In this document: piece by piece, positions 8,841-16,809 of the stretch
Layout: every line of letters begins with the position of its first letter
How positions within the stretch are numbered: the stretch's first letter is position 1
Source of the DNA: Mycobacterium paraterrae
Lineage (GTDB): Bacteria; Actinomycetota; Actinomycetes; Mycobacteriales; Mycobacteriaceae
Direction: 5' to 3'
DNA: 64,000 nt
Assembly: GCF_022430545.2 (NCBI RefSeq)
Contig: NZ_CP092488.2
Coordinates: forward strand, 682,001 to 746,000
Translations under genes and position numbers: made by a program
Notes under the pieces: model-generated
Databases searched by the model: none
What the model was told of the DNA's origin: nothing
What the model saw: only the letters and a program-made list of their open reading frames with translations

Positions 8841-8910
8841 GTAGTATTACATACTATTTGACTGGTTACAAGCTGATATCTGTATACATAGTTTATGAAT
8901 AGCTGATACC
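8841..8910 (-). promoter_or_regulatory. Shared upstream element, copy 1, with a second partial copy
   Basis: On the plus strand, GTAGTATTACATACTATTTG (from 8841) continues ACTGGTTACAAGCTGATATC and aligns with elements at 14360 and 15789. The conserved core is ACATAC plus a T-rich spacer. A second, partial copy follows: ATACATAG at 8884-8891, with AGCTGATACC at 8901-8910 repeating AGCTGATATC at 8871-8880 exactly 30 bp away. The core is about 80 bp upstream of the PE start codon. It may be a promoter, an operator, or both. Confidence 0.55.
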
Positions 8911-8923
8911 GCATGCAGGTCTG

Positions 8924-9892
8924 TCAACCGCTGTCTGCGAAGGCGTGGAGGACCGGGACGACGTCGGCGGTGAGCCAATCCTCGTTCTCCGATCGATCAC
9001 CCGCCGTCGTTGCGATGTACTGAAGCCAGGCCAGCGCGATCGCAACCCGCTCGTCGAACGGGTCCGCACAGGCGCTCAGCGCAGTCAGCACGCGTCGTTC
9101 CGAGTCGGACAGGCCGCTCTCGACGCGCCGTCCGACTATCTCGCCGAGATCTGCTCCCTCGACTTGAGCGCTGGCGGCCAGCACCATCAAATACACGTCG
9201 ACAAGCGCCGGGCGATCGCCACGGGCCTTATCCCAGGCCACGATGCGGTTGACCGGACCCTGCGGTCCCGCCATCCGCACCGACCTTGGGCTATACCCGC
9301 CGTGCGTCCAGCACACCGTCGTGCGCCGGCCGACGACGGCACGAGTCAGCATTGTTTCGAGCCGTTGCAACTCGGGCACCAATCCGGGATCGCGCCGGCG
9401 GCACGCGGCGACGAGGGTCGCGACCGGGCCGACAACCCACTGCCGTACCGCTGAGAGGTTGTCCACCACAATCGATCTGGCCGTCGCTCGGTGCAACGGA
9501 ACGATCGCATGAAGCGCCATCGCGGTCAGTTCCTCGAACCGGTGCGGGTGGTCGGCAAGCACATCCGCCATGCGAATTCCGGGCCGGTAGGACTCGACGC
9601 AGACGGTCGCTTCGTTGCGCTCGTCGAAAGCCAAGACCCGCGGAACCAGTTCGCGCCACGCCTTGTCGAGTCCCGGTTGACTGACGACTTCGGCAACCAA
9701 CCGGCGCTGCGTGCGTAATTCAGAGGCGCCGCGAAGATCGCGGGCGACCTTCATGATCGCGACCGCCGGTCCGCCCTCGGCACGCAACTGGCTGAGCCGG
9801 ATCACCCGGCTCTCCATTCCGGTACCGGCATTCGGGCGAGACCGCGACAGCAGTCCGAGGAGGTGCTCAGAGGTGGCCGCGCGAGTCGTCAC
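8924..9892 (-). CDS. Aminoglycoside-phosphotransferase-fold protein with altered catalytic loop
   Basis: The product has 322 residues and starts at a GTG that overlaps the methyltransferase stop (GTGA). It has the layout of APH-type small-molecule kinases: a possible ATP lysine in AVAIMKV (Lys48), the catalytic-loop equivalent THGGYSPRSV (196-205) and a metal-binding segment VAWDKARGD (Asp221). Family members normally read HGD with a downstream Asn. Here the catalytic Asp position is Gly199 and the Asn position is Ser, so phosphotransfer looks doubtful. It may be a scaffold or a binding protein, or may use another residue. It is the last gene of the sugar operon, upstream of the PE promoter region. 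Confidence 0.75.
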   Translation of the reverse strand: MTTRAATSEHLLGLLSRSRPNAGTGMESRVIRLSQLRAEGGPAVAIMKVARDLRGASELRTQRRLVAEVVSQPGLDKAWRELVPRVLAFDERNEATVCVESYRPGIRMADVLADHPHRFEELTAMALHAIVPLHRATARSIVVDNLSAVRQWVVGPVATLVAACRRRDPGLVPELQRLETMLTRAVVGRRTTVCWTHGGYSPRSVRMAGPQGPVNRIVAWDKARGDRPALVDVYLMVLAASAQVEGADLGEIVGRRVESGLSDSERRVLTALSACADPFDERVAIALAWLQYIATTAGDRSENEDWLTADVVPVLHAFADSG

Positions 9893-11190
9893 GGGTGCTT
9901 CACCCCGCTGCCGTTGCACAGCGACGCGACCGGCCGTTGAAGGGTTCGCGGCGACACCAGGCGGCCGCCCCATTCGCCGATGTTGCCGAGTTGGTCCGCC
10001 AACTCGGGTTCGAGGTCGCCCGACAGAGCCAGCACCACGTCTGGCTGGTCGGCTTCGATCCGCCTCGGGTCGTGAATCGGGATCCGGGTACCCGGCGTGA
10101 AGCAGCCGTGGCGGTAGGGGTCGCGATCGACGATGTACTCCACTAGGTCGCTTCGTATGCCGCAGTAATTGAGTAACGTGCCTCCAGAACAATGACTTCC
10201 GTAACCGACCACGCGCTCGCCGGCTGCGCGGCAGTCGAGCAGAAATCGAAGCAGATTCTGCCGGAGCGTTGCGGTGCGCGACCGTAGTTGGAGGTAACCC
10301 TCCACGCGGTGCAGTCCCGCCGCCTTCTCCACGCGCAGAACGTCGACGACCCGATCACTGGGCGGCGCCGCGGCGCGTGCCGGCCGGGCCCAGATGCGCA
10401 GTGAGCCGCCGCAAGTCGGCAGCAGCTCCGCGTCGACGACATTGAGTCCCGCGGTCGCCAGCGCGCGGGTCGCCGAAAGCAGGGTGTAGTAATGCACGTT
10501 GTCATGATCGATGGCATCGAACTGGCTCTCCTGCACCAGCTTCAGCGCGTGCCGTACCTCGATGCTCAGCCAGCCATCGTCGGCCAATAGTGCGCGCAGC
10601 GCCCGGGTGAAGCTGCGCAGATCCGAAATGCGCGAGTAGACGTTGTTCGCCACCAGCAGATCGGCCGGCCCGTGCTCACCCCGTATCTCTCGCGCCAGCG
10701 ACTCGCTCAAAAACGCTGCGACCGTTTGCACTCCGCGATCGCGAGCGATCACCCCGACGTTGACGGACGGCTCGATGCCCAGACAAGGAATTCCCGCTGC
10801 GGCGACATGGCGAAGGAGATAACCATCGTTGCTGGCGACTTCGACAACGAACGAGTCGGATGAAAGTCGCAAGCGCTTGATGGTGTCGACGACGTACCTT
10901 TTTGCGTGCTCTGCCCAGGACTCCGAGAACGACGAGAAGTATGGGCGATCGTCGTCCACGACGCCCGGCCAGGTCAGCGCGGGAATTTGTAGCAGCAGGC
11001 AGTTCTCACACAACCGCAGATTCAGCGGGAAAGTCGGCTCGGCGAAATCGAGTTCACCCGGCGTGAGGAAGCTATTGCACGGTGGCGTCGCACCGAGGTC
11101 GAGCACACTTCGCAGACGCTCTGAATCGCAGAGCCGACAACGCAACTGCGTCAACGTAGTTGGCGTACCGTTAGCGGAATCACCTTTCAT
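9889..11190 (-). CDS. NovU/TylC3-type SAM-dependent C-methyltransferase
   Basis: This 433-residue protein has the three-part layout of sugar C-methyltransferases. The N-terminal zinc-binding domain carries two CxxC pairs (CRLC and CENC). The Rossmann domain has VEVASNDGYLL for SAM. The C-terminal domain contains VGYGSHCSGGTLLNYCG. Family members such as NovU and TylCIII methylate dTDP-4-keto-6-deoxysugars at carbon 3 or 5. Its ATG at 11190 overlaps the stop of the 65-residue ORF upstream (ATGA), and its own stop overlaps the next gene (GTGA). With the neighbouring 3,5-epimerase it suggests a branched deoxysugar, although other family members act on unrelated substrates. Confidence 0.85.
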   Translation of the reverse strand: MKGDSANGTPTTLTQLRCRLCDSERLRSVLDLGATPPCNSFLTPGELDFAEPTFPLNLRLCENCLLLQIPALTWPGVVDDDRPYFSSFSESWAEHAKRYVVDTIKRLRLSSDSFVVEVASNDGYLLRHVAAAGIPCLGIEPSVNVGVIARDRGVQTVAAFLSESLAREIRGEHGPADLLVANNVYSRISDLRSFTRALRALLADDGWLSIEVRHALKLVQESQFDAIDHDNVHYYTLLSATRALATAGLNVVDAELLPTCGGSLRIWARPARAAAPPSDRVVDVLRVEKAAGLHRVEGYLQLRSRTATLRQNLLRFLLDCRAAGERVVGYGSHCSGGTLLNYCGIRSDLVEYIVDRDPYRHGCFTPGTRIPIHDPRRIEADQPDVVLALSGDLEPELADQLGNIGEWGGRLVSPRTLQRPVASLCNGSGVKHP

Positions 11191-11384
11191 GACGAATTCC
11201 GTCGAAGCCCGGACCGCGGCGGGGGCACACCGCGGCCCGGGCGTTTCGGGGAGGTCCACGCCAACTCGAGGGTCACGCGCTCGGCTGCCTGCTGTGCAGC
11301 GAGGCCGACACCGGCCGAGTGGAGGGACCTGTCATCGAGGCCGCAGTGGGAAAAGACGCTGCGGCCGAGTGTGCGGTCGTTCAT
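11187..11384 (-). CDS. Small 65-residue ORF coupled at both ends
   Basis: Its ATG at 11384 overlaps the stop of the glycosylphosphotransferase gene as TGATG, and its TGA overlaps the ATG of the methyltransferase as ATGA. That is the pattern of a translated small gene bridging two others. The product starts MNDRTLGRSVFSHCGLDD and ends RSGLRRNSS. It has no signal peptide, no membrane segment and no domain I recognise; the middle (AAQQAAERVTLEL) could be helical. It may be a true small protein or just a coupling leader that keeps ribosomes moving into the methyltransferase gene. Confidence 0.5.
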   Translation of the reverse strand: MNDRTLGRSVFSHCGLDDRSLHSAGVGLAAQQAAERVTLELAWTSPKRPGRGVPPPRSGLRRNSS

Positions 11385-12901
11385 CAATATGCCCCGTCGC
11401 TGGCTACGACCGCCTTGAGAGTCTTTGCGATGAGCAGGAAGTCGCTCGCCATCGACCAGTTGTCGACGTAGGAAAGGTCCAAGCGCACCGATTCTTCCCA
11501 CGGCAGATCCGAGCGTCCGTTTACCTGCCACAGGCCGGTGACACCCGGCTTGACCAGCAGGCGGCGCTTGACATCGCCGTCGTACTGCAACACTTCCCGT
11601 GGCAGCGGCGGCCGCGGACCGACCACGCTCATGTCCTGCTTGAGCACATTGATGAATTGCGGCAACTCGTCGATGCTGAACCGGCGAAGGATCCTGCCCA
11701 CCGAGGTGACGCGGGGGTCCTCGCGGATCTTGAACAGCACTCCGCCTTCACTTTCGTTGAGTGCCAGCAATTGCGGAATCTGTCGGTCCGCACCGTCGAC
11801 CATCGTGCGGAACTTGAGCATGGTGAACGGCTTTCCATCTAGGCCTATCCGCTCCGAGGGATAAAAGACCGGCCCCTTGCTGGACAGTTTGATGGCGATC
11901 GCCGCCGCAATGAGCAACGGTGCCGTCCCGATCAGCGCGGCTAGTGCGAAGCACGAGTCGAACGCGCGTTTCTGGAAGCTCTTGGCCCCTTGGTACTGCG
12001 GTTTCTCCACATGCAGGAGCGGAAAGCCAGCGACGGGTCGCAGCGCCAACCGACCCTCGGCGACATCCATCACCCCGGGGGCCACCACCAGGTCGACATC
12101 CATGGTCTCCAGTCGCCACATCAGCTGCCGAATCCCTTGTGCTCCAAAGCGTTCGGTTCCCGTCAGCGCAACGGTGTCGGCCTTGCAACGCGCGATTGCG
12201 GCGAGCGCGTGGGACTCGTCACCGAGGATCGGGATCTGTTGACCCCTGACCGCGAGGGCTTTGCCACGCGACGGCCCGTAACCCGGGATGCCGGCCCCGA
12301 CGACCACGTAGCCGGCTCGGGGATTACGGGTCAACTCCTCGATGAGGTGCAAGACGCCCTTGCGATCTCCGATCGCGAGCACCATGGTCTGGTATTTACC
12401 GCGAACGCGTTGGCCGGCAATGTAGTAACGCCACAGCGCGCGGCTCGCCAGCAATCCGAGCGTGCCCACCGGTAGCGCCACAGCCAGGTAGCCGCGGGCC
12501 AGAAAGATCTTCGCCAGCAGGGTGACCATCGCGATGATCCCGAACGTCCAGAACGAGGCGCTGACGATGCGCCGGTATTCCTCGATCCCCGCCCCGATGA
12601 TGCGAATGGAGCGTGCGCGGAACGCGGTGATCGAGGTGAGCCATAGCGCGGCGAACACAACGGAGAACACCGTCATCATCTCGCCGCTGTAGACCGACGC
12701 ATGCGGTGAGTCACCGAATCGGACGAACTGGGCGAGGGCGACCGCGGCGCACACGATCACCGCATCGGTGAGGCGCAGGCGCCGCGAGTATTGGTACTGC
12801 CACCGACGGGCAGATTGTGAAGTGACGCTCTGCGTCTCAGGCAGCACGGGCGGCGCGAGGGTTTTCTGCAGAGGAACGTTCGGCGTGATCGAGATCGTCA
12901 T
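11384..12901 (-). CDS. Polyprenyl glycosylphosphotransferase (WcaJ/WbaP-like initiating sugar transferase)
   Basis: The protein is 505 residues from the ATG at 12901, which has AGGAAA upstream; an ATG at 12943 would add 14 residues. The N-terminal half has several hydrophobic helices and a CoA-binding-like Rossmann domain. The C-terminal ~200 residues are the catalytic PHPT domain: a membrane helix followed by KGPVFYPSERIGLDGKPF, LKFRTM, SIDELPQFINVLKQDMS and VGPRPPLP. Such enzymes transfer a sugar-1-phosphate from an NDP-sugar to a membrane polyprenyl phosphate, the first step of a repeating-unit glycan. Its presence argues that the sugar part of this locus builds a lipid-linked intermediate and not only a glycosylated peptide. 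Confidence 0.92.
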   Translation of the reverse strand: MTISITPNVPLQKTLAPPVLPETQSVTSQSARRWQYQYSRRLRLTDAVIVCAAVALAQFVRFGDSPHASVYSGEMMTVFSVVFAALWLTSITAFRARSIRIIGAGIEEYRRIVSASFWTFGIIAMVTLLAKIFLARGYLAVALPVGTLGLLASRALWRYYIAGQRVRGKYQTMVLAIGDRKGVLHLIEELTRNPRAGYVVVGAGIPGYGPSRGKALAVRGQQIPILGDESHALAAIARCKADTVALTGTERFGAQGIRQLMWRLETMDVDLVVAPGVMDVAEGRLALRPVAGFPLLHVEKPQYQGAKSFQKRAFDSCFALAALIGTAPLLIAAAIAIKLSSKGPVFYPSERIGLDGKPFTMLKFRTMVDGADRQIPQLLALNESEGGVLFKIREDPRVTSVGRILRRFSIDELPQFINVLKQDMSVVGPRPPLPREVLQYDGDVKRRLLVKPGVTGLWQVNGRSDLPWEESVRLDLSYVDNWSMASDFLLIAKTLKAVVASDGAY

Positions 12902-12968
12902 AACGGCCTGTTTCCTGGCTGGCGGGTCGTCGAATGGCGGCACGGCGTTGTGTTCGAGTGGTGGATGG

Positions 12969-13517
12969 TCACGAGGCCGCTCTCCCGACCGAGGCCAGCA
13001 GCGGCCAGCTCGCGTCCCGGTCGGAGATCACGCTTACCGGCAACGGCCAGTCGATCCCGAATTGCGGATCGTCCCATCGGAATCCCTGTTCTTCTTCAGT
13101 GTCGTAGGCACCGCTGACCTGATAGAGGACTTCGGTGTTGTCGGCAAGAGTCTGGAATCCGTGTGCGATGAACGGGGGAAGGAACAGCGCGCGACGATTG
13201 TCGGCGCTCAGCTGCACCATCACGTGGTCGCCGTAGTTGCGCGACTCCGGCCGCACGTCCACCGCAACGGCGACGACGGCGCCGCGGGTGCAGCGCACCA
13301 ACTTGGCCTCGACGTTGGGCGGTACCTGGCGATGGATACCGCGCAGCGTCCCTCTCGCGTAGCTGTAAGCCACATCGACTCGCGCGACACCTGACAGCAG
13401 GCCGTACTTCTCGAACTCGTTGGCGCAGAACAAGTGTGAGACGAATCCGCGGTCGTCGCGGGCCGGCTCGATGTCGACGATCGTCACGCCGGCGACGTCA
13501 GTCGGTGTGTACTTCAC
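12969..13517 (-). CDS. dTDP-4-dehydrorhamnose 3,5-epimerase family protein (RmlC/NovW-like)
   Basis: This is a 182-residue cupin starting at a GTG that overlaps the upstream LmbE-like stop (GTGA). The catalytic pair of RmlC is retained: His62 in LRGIHRQ and Tyr132 in EVLYQVSG. PPFIAHGFQ and the RWDDP segment are also conserved. Enzymes of this family epimerise C3 and/or C5 of dTDP-4-keto-6-deoxyglucose. rmlA, rmlB and a ketoreductase are not in the window, so the dTDP-sugar must come from genes elsewhere. It may be RmlC-like (rhamnose) or a single-centre epimerase. Confidence 0.88.
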   Translation of the reverse strand: MKYTPTDVAGVTIVDIEPARDDRGFVSHLFCANEFEKYGLLSGVARVDVAYSYARGTLRGIHRQVPPNVEAKLVRCTRGAVVAVAVDVRPESRNYGDHVMVQLSADNRRALFLPPFIAHGFQTLADNTEVLYQVSGAYDTEEEQGFRWDDPQFGIDWPLPVSVISDRDASWPLLASVGRAAS

Positions 13518-14332
13518 TCGAACCCTCCTCTGTCCGTACCCTTTTCACCGTCTTCGCTCATTCGCCGGACACCCGAACCCGATGCGGCCTTCTCTACCGC
13601 GAAGGCCTCTGCGTAACGCGCATTGCACTGCACCCCGCGGACGCGCATCAAAGCGAGGAACGCCTCGTCGTCGAACCATCTGCGACGCGATTGAGACAGG
13701 TAGCACTGGGCGATCAGCCGCGCTTTCTCATGTGCCGTCTCGGTCGGAATCGGCAGATACAGCGACAGATTGAGCAAGTCGGAGTCGGGCGTGAGGATCT
13801 CGTAGCCGAGAATCAGGTGTTCGCTGAACGCCGTCGGAATCAAATCGGCCAGCACCTCGCGGTCTTTCTCACCGTCGCCGGTGTGCGGCCCCAACACGAT
13901 GTCCGGCTCGCAGTCGCGGCGGAAGTCGGCCAGGATTTGTTTGGCCCAGCGGTGGTTCGTGCCGAGCTCACCGGCGGGTAGGTCAGCGACGGTCAATCGC
14001 ACGTCCGCCGAGGGGCACAACGTGATGAACGCGTTCTTCTCCTCGACCTCGCGCTCGGTGGCGCCACCGGTCAGTACCAGAGCGTGTACCACGAGATCGG
14101 GTTTGTCGGAGGCGATTTCCATCAGCGTTGCCCCGGCGCCGACGGCGATGTCGGAGCAGTTCGCGCCGACGACCGCGATGGCGTTCAGGTTCACCGGTGT
14201 CAGCGCGAGCATGTCGGGCGCCCCGTCCAGCGGCGCAGATCTTGCGTCAAGGTCTGCCGCCGCGCAGCTGCCGACGAAGGAGTGTGCACTGCGCCTCCTA
14301 CCTTCGGGCGACGGCTGCTTGGTCGCCGACAC
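13514..14332 (-). CDS. PIG-L/LmbE-family protein lacking the usual zinc ligands
   Basis: Overall this looks like an LmbE/MshB-type N-deacetylase: VVGANCSDIAVGAGATL (54-70), LTGGATERE, and a YAEAF signature near the C-terminus. The diagnostic HPDD motif reads NCSD (58-61), and the second metal motif, normally HxDH, reads EKDR (155-158), so the zinc His ligands appear missing. Catalysis by the standard mechanism is unlikely, and it may be a binding or scaffold protein. I use the GTG at 14332 as start (272 residues). An ATG at 14212 (MLALTPVNLN) would fit the family N-terminus better, and the choice is open. It leads the sugar operon downstream of element copy 2. Confidence 0.8.
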   Translation of the reverse strand: MSATKQPSPEGRRRSAHSFVGSCAAADLDARSAPLDGAPDMLALTPVNLNAIAVVGANCSDIAVGAGATLMEIASDKPDLVVHALVLTGGATEREVEEKNAFITLCPSADVRLTVADLPAGELGTNHRWAKQILADFRRDCEPDIVLGPHTGDGEKDREVLADLIPTAFSEHLILGYEILTPDSDLLNLSLYLPIPTETAHEKARLIAQCYLSQSRRRWFDDEAFLALMRVRGVQCNARYAEAFAVEKAASGSGVRRMSEDGEKGTDRGGFE

Positions 14333-14359
14333 GGATCAAACCGATCATTACTTTCTTGG

Positions 14360-14398
14360 GTAGTATACATACGTTTTGAATGATGTTAAGACTTTTCT
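14360..14398 (-). promoter_or_regulatory. Shared upstream element, copy 2
   Basis: On the plus strand, GTAGTATACATACGTTTTGA (from 14360) continues ATGATGTTAAGACTTTTC. It aligns with copies at 8841 and 15789, sharing ACATAC, TTTTGAAT and ATGT. It sits between the PPE gene and the LmbE-like gene, so the sugar operon may have its own start. The ACATAC core lies 35 bp upstream of the GTG at 14332, or 155 bp upstream of the alternative ATG at 14212. The short leader distance favours transcription starting here if the ATG is used. Confidence 0.55.
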
Positions 14399-14459
14399 TG
14401 AACTAGTGGTTTGAGACTGGCGTAAAGCGGTGCCTCCGGGGCCGCCAGGTTCGATCCGG

Positions 14460-15677
14460 CTAGCCGGCGTAGATCGGCCGTTGAACCATGCTTGGGCGGT
14501 AGTTGTAACGAGCGGCAAGTGGCGACCGGGCGCTGCCCTGTGCCGGCGGCGCCTGAGTCATCGGGGCCCCGATCGGGCCGGCGGGGCTACTCGCCGGCGC
14601 TAATGGAGCGATCGGCAGCCCGCTGCCTGGTGGCATGGCCGAGGCGACGTGACTGAATGCCGGCGCAGCCGAGGTCCAGCCGGGCGGCACCGACAACGCA
14701 CCCAGCGACGCCGCACGCGCGGATGCCGCCGATACTGCGGCCGCGCGCGAACCCACGACGCCCGCACCGGGAGTCGCGCCGATATCCAGCGACGACTTGA
14801 ACATCGGGAATCCGCCGCCAAGCGCGCCGGTCGCCGGCGCCAAAGTATTCGCCAGCGACCCGGACGAGCTGAGCATCGAGACCGCCGAGGTCAACATCGA
14901 GGCAGCCGACGTGGCTCCCGACGCCGCGGTCGTCCCCGCCGTCAACGCGGTGCCCGACGTCGACGTCGATGTCGTCAACGACGCCAGCGGTGAAGTCGAT
15001 GTCGTCGACGTTGCCGCAGTAGCGGCGGCGGCCTGCGCGGCGCTAGGCGTTGCCGCGGCGGAGCCCAGCGGCGAAACCGTCTGCGCGACCGTCCCGACCG
15101 GTGTGCCCGCCGCCTGTGTCACCGCAGCGGCCATTCCGGCGATTCCCGACGAGTTGGCGGTGGGCTGCGGCGGCGTAAACGGCGCCATGGTCGAGGCGGC
15201 GGACGAGGCGGCGGCGTATCCGTACATCGCGGCAGCGTCTTGAGCCCACATTTCGAAGTAGGCGGCCTCGGTCGCCATGATGGCCGGGGTGTTCTGGCCG
15301 AAGAAGTTCGTCGCGATCAGCGCCAACAGCAGCGCACGGTTGGCGGCGATCACCGGTGGCGGCACGGTCATCGCGAATGCTGCCTCGTAGGCAGCGACGG
15401 CCGCTTTGGCCTGCGCGGCGGCCTGCTCGGCCTGGACAGCTGTCGCGCCGATCCACGCTACGTAGGTGGCGCCCGCGGCGGCCATCGATGCGGAGGAAGG
15501 TCCGAGCCAGGAGGTCGTGAGATCGGCGATCGCGGATCCGTAGGCGGATGCCGCCAGGTAAAGCTCGTCCGCCAATGCGTCCCAGGCCGCGGAGGCGGCC
15601 GCCATCGGCCCCGCCCCCGGCCCGGTGTACATCAAGCCGGAGTTGATCTCCGGGGGCAGCGCCTCGAAACCGAACAT
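14460..15677 (-). CDS. PPE family protein (SVP subfamily)
   Basis: This 405-residue PPE starts MFGFEALPPEINSGLMYTGP. The PPE domain occupies ~1-180 and ends with EMWAQDAAAMYGYAAAS. A Thr/Ser/Ala-rich linker follows, then the SVP signature LGALSVPPGW (~320), and a Pro-rich tail ends the protein. No PE partner gene is adjacent, so it may pair with the PE encoded at 8470-8769 or with one elsewhere. It opens the minus-strand programme and is divergent from the TetR regulator at 16002. The 325-bp divergent region between them holds element copy 3. Confidence 0.94.
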   Translation of the reverse strand: MFGFEALPPEINSGLMYTGPGAGPMAAASAAWDALADELYLAASAYGSAIADLTTSWLGPSSASMAAAGATYVAWIGATAVQAEQAAAQAKAAVAAYEAAFAMTVPPPVIAANRALLLALIATNFFGQNTPAIMATEAAYFEMWAQDAAAMYGYAAASSAASTMAPFTPPQPTANSSGIAGMAAAVTQAAGTPVGTVAQTVSPLGSAAATPSAAQAAAATAATSTTSTSPLASLTTSTSTSGTALTAGTTAASGATSAASMLTSAVSMLSSSGSLANTLAPATGALGGGFPMFKSSLDIGATPGAGVVGSRAAAVSAASARAASLGALSVPPGWTSAAPAFSHVASAMPPGSGLPIAPLAPASSPAGPIGAPMTQAPPAQGSARSPLAARYNYRPSMVQRPIYAG

Positions 15678-15788
15678 TACGAATCGCCTCGCACACAGTT
15701 GCGGAGGGCAGCTTGCCAACCTGCCGCGTGGGACGATAGAAGCCAGTCCCGCTTGACAGATACCCCCAGACCGTCCATCTGCATGTCA

Positions 15789-15826
15789 GCAGTTTTACAT
15801 ACTTTTTGAATCATGTATAGGCTTGA
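15789..15826 (-). promoter_or_regulatory. Shared upstream element, copy 3, in the PPE/TetR divergent region
   Basis: On the plus strand, GCAGTTTTACATACTTTTTG continues AATCATGTATAGGCTTG. TACAT and ATGTA form a 5-bp inverted repeat with 12 bp between. The ACATAC core starts at 15797, 120 bp upstream of the PPE start and about 200 bp upstream of the TetR start. The rest of 15678-16001 shows no gene. ACATAC resembles one half-site of the autoregulatory elements bound by gamma-butyrolactone receptors such as ArpA; that comparison is from memory. Confidence 0.55.
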
Positions 15827-16001
15827 ACAGACCGTAAGTCTTGCTAGAGTTGGTCACAGTGCATCGACTCAGGGGTGGCTTTCGAGTCGCGTCGATCGCG
15901 ACTGCAAATCGCAATTGGACTAAGCTCGATCAACGACGCCTCGAGACCAAGGGGCCCGTGGAGGAGCTTCGCGGCGGGAGCGTTCTGAGGTGGCCCACAC
16001 T

Positions 16002-16676
16002 ATGACCGAGACGACCGACACACGGGCGGATACCACCCGCCATCAAATTCTGCGCGCCGCCGCCGGACAGTTCGCGCGCCTGCCCTACCACCAAGTCGGC
16101 CTCGACGACGTGCTCGCCGAAGCCGAATTGACCAAGGGCGCAATGTATTTCCACTTCCGGTCCAAGCATGCGCTCGCGCTGGCGATCATCGAAGACCACA
16201 TCACCCGGTCCGATGAGGCGATCACCGACCTGCTGGCCCGCAAGCTGTCTGGGCTCGAAACCTTGATCGACTTCTCGTATCAGCTGGCGCTGCGCGACAT
16301 CAGCGAGGACATGTCGCGCTCGGCGCTGCACCTGGTCGAGTCCATCGGGCGGGTCGAGGGCCTGCAAACCAAGCTGCACAAAAGCTGGATCGACAATCTC
16401 ACCGTCGCCGTGCAACGCGGTATCGCCGAGGGCGACGTGCTGCCGGACTGCGACCCGGTCGAGGTGGGCCGCCTGGTCGCGTCGACGTACATGGGCCTGC
16501 GACAGACCTCCAACTTGGACGAACCCGAGCGCTTCCTGCGTGACTTCCAGCAGACGTGGACGCTGCTATTGCCGGGTTTCGTGCGTCCTGAGCGGATCGA
16601 CTACTTCCGTCAGTTCATCGGGCGGCGCACCACCATCGCGATCGCGAGCACCTCGGCACTGACGGGATCGACGTGA
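16002..16676 (+). CDS. TetR regulator of the gamma-butyrolactone receptor (ArpA/ScbR) type
   Basis: The regulator has 224 residues from the ATG at 16002, which has GAGG 12 bp upstream; a GTG at 15990 would add four residues. The helix-turn-helix region reads VGLDDVLAEAELTKGAMYFHF, as in ArpA and ScbR. Trp129 in KSWID matches the position of the ligand-pocket tryptophan of that family (ArpA Trp119). It is divergent from the PPE gene, with a candidate operator between. A close paralogue lies at 54107. A signal-responsive repressor of the flanking locus is the simplest reading, though no AfsA-like signal synthase is in the window. Confidence 0.85.
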   Translation: MTETTDTRADTTRHQILRAAAGQFARLPYHQVGLDDVLAEAELTKGAMYFHFRSKHALALAIIEDHITRSDEAITDLLARKLSGLETLIDFSYQLALRDISEDMSRSALHLVESIGRVEGLQTKLHKSWIDNLTVAVQRGIAEGDVLPDCDPVEVGRLVASTYMGLRQTSNLDEPERFLRDFQQTWTLLLPGFVRPERIDYFRQFIGRRTTIAIASTSALTGST

Positions 16677-16809
16677 CAGACACCGCTTTCACCGAGCGGC
16701 CAACCGACCGTGAACCCGCGGTGCTCCTGCTAGGCTTTGCCGCCGAGTCAGTGCGAAACCGACGGTCCGGAAGTTGAGCGCACTAGCGGAACTCCGGAGG
16801 TACTAGACG

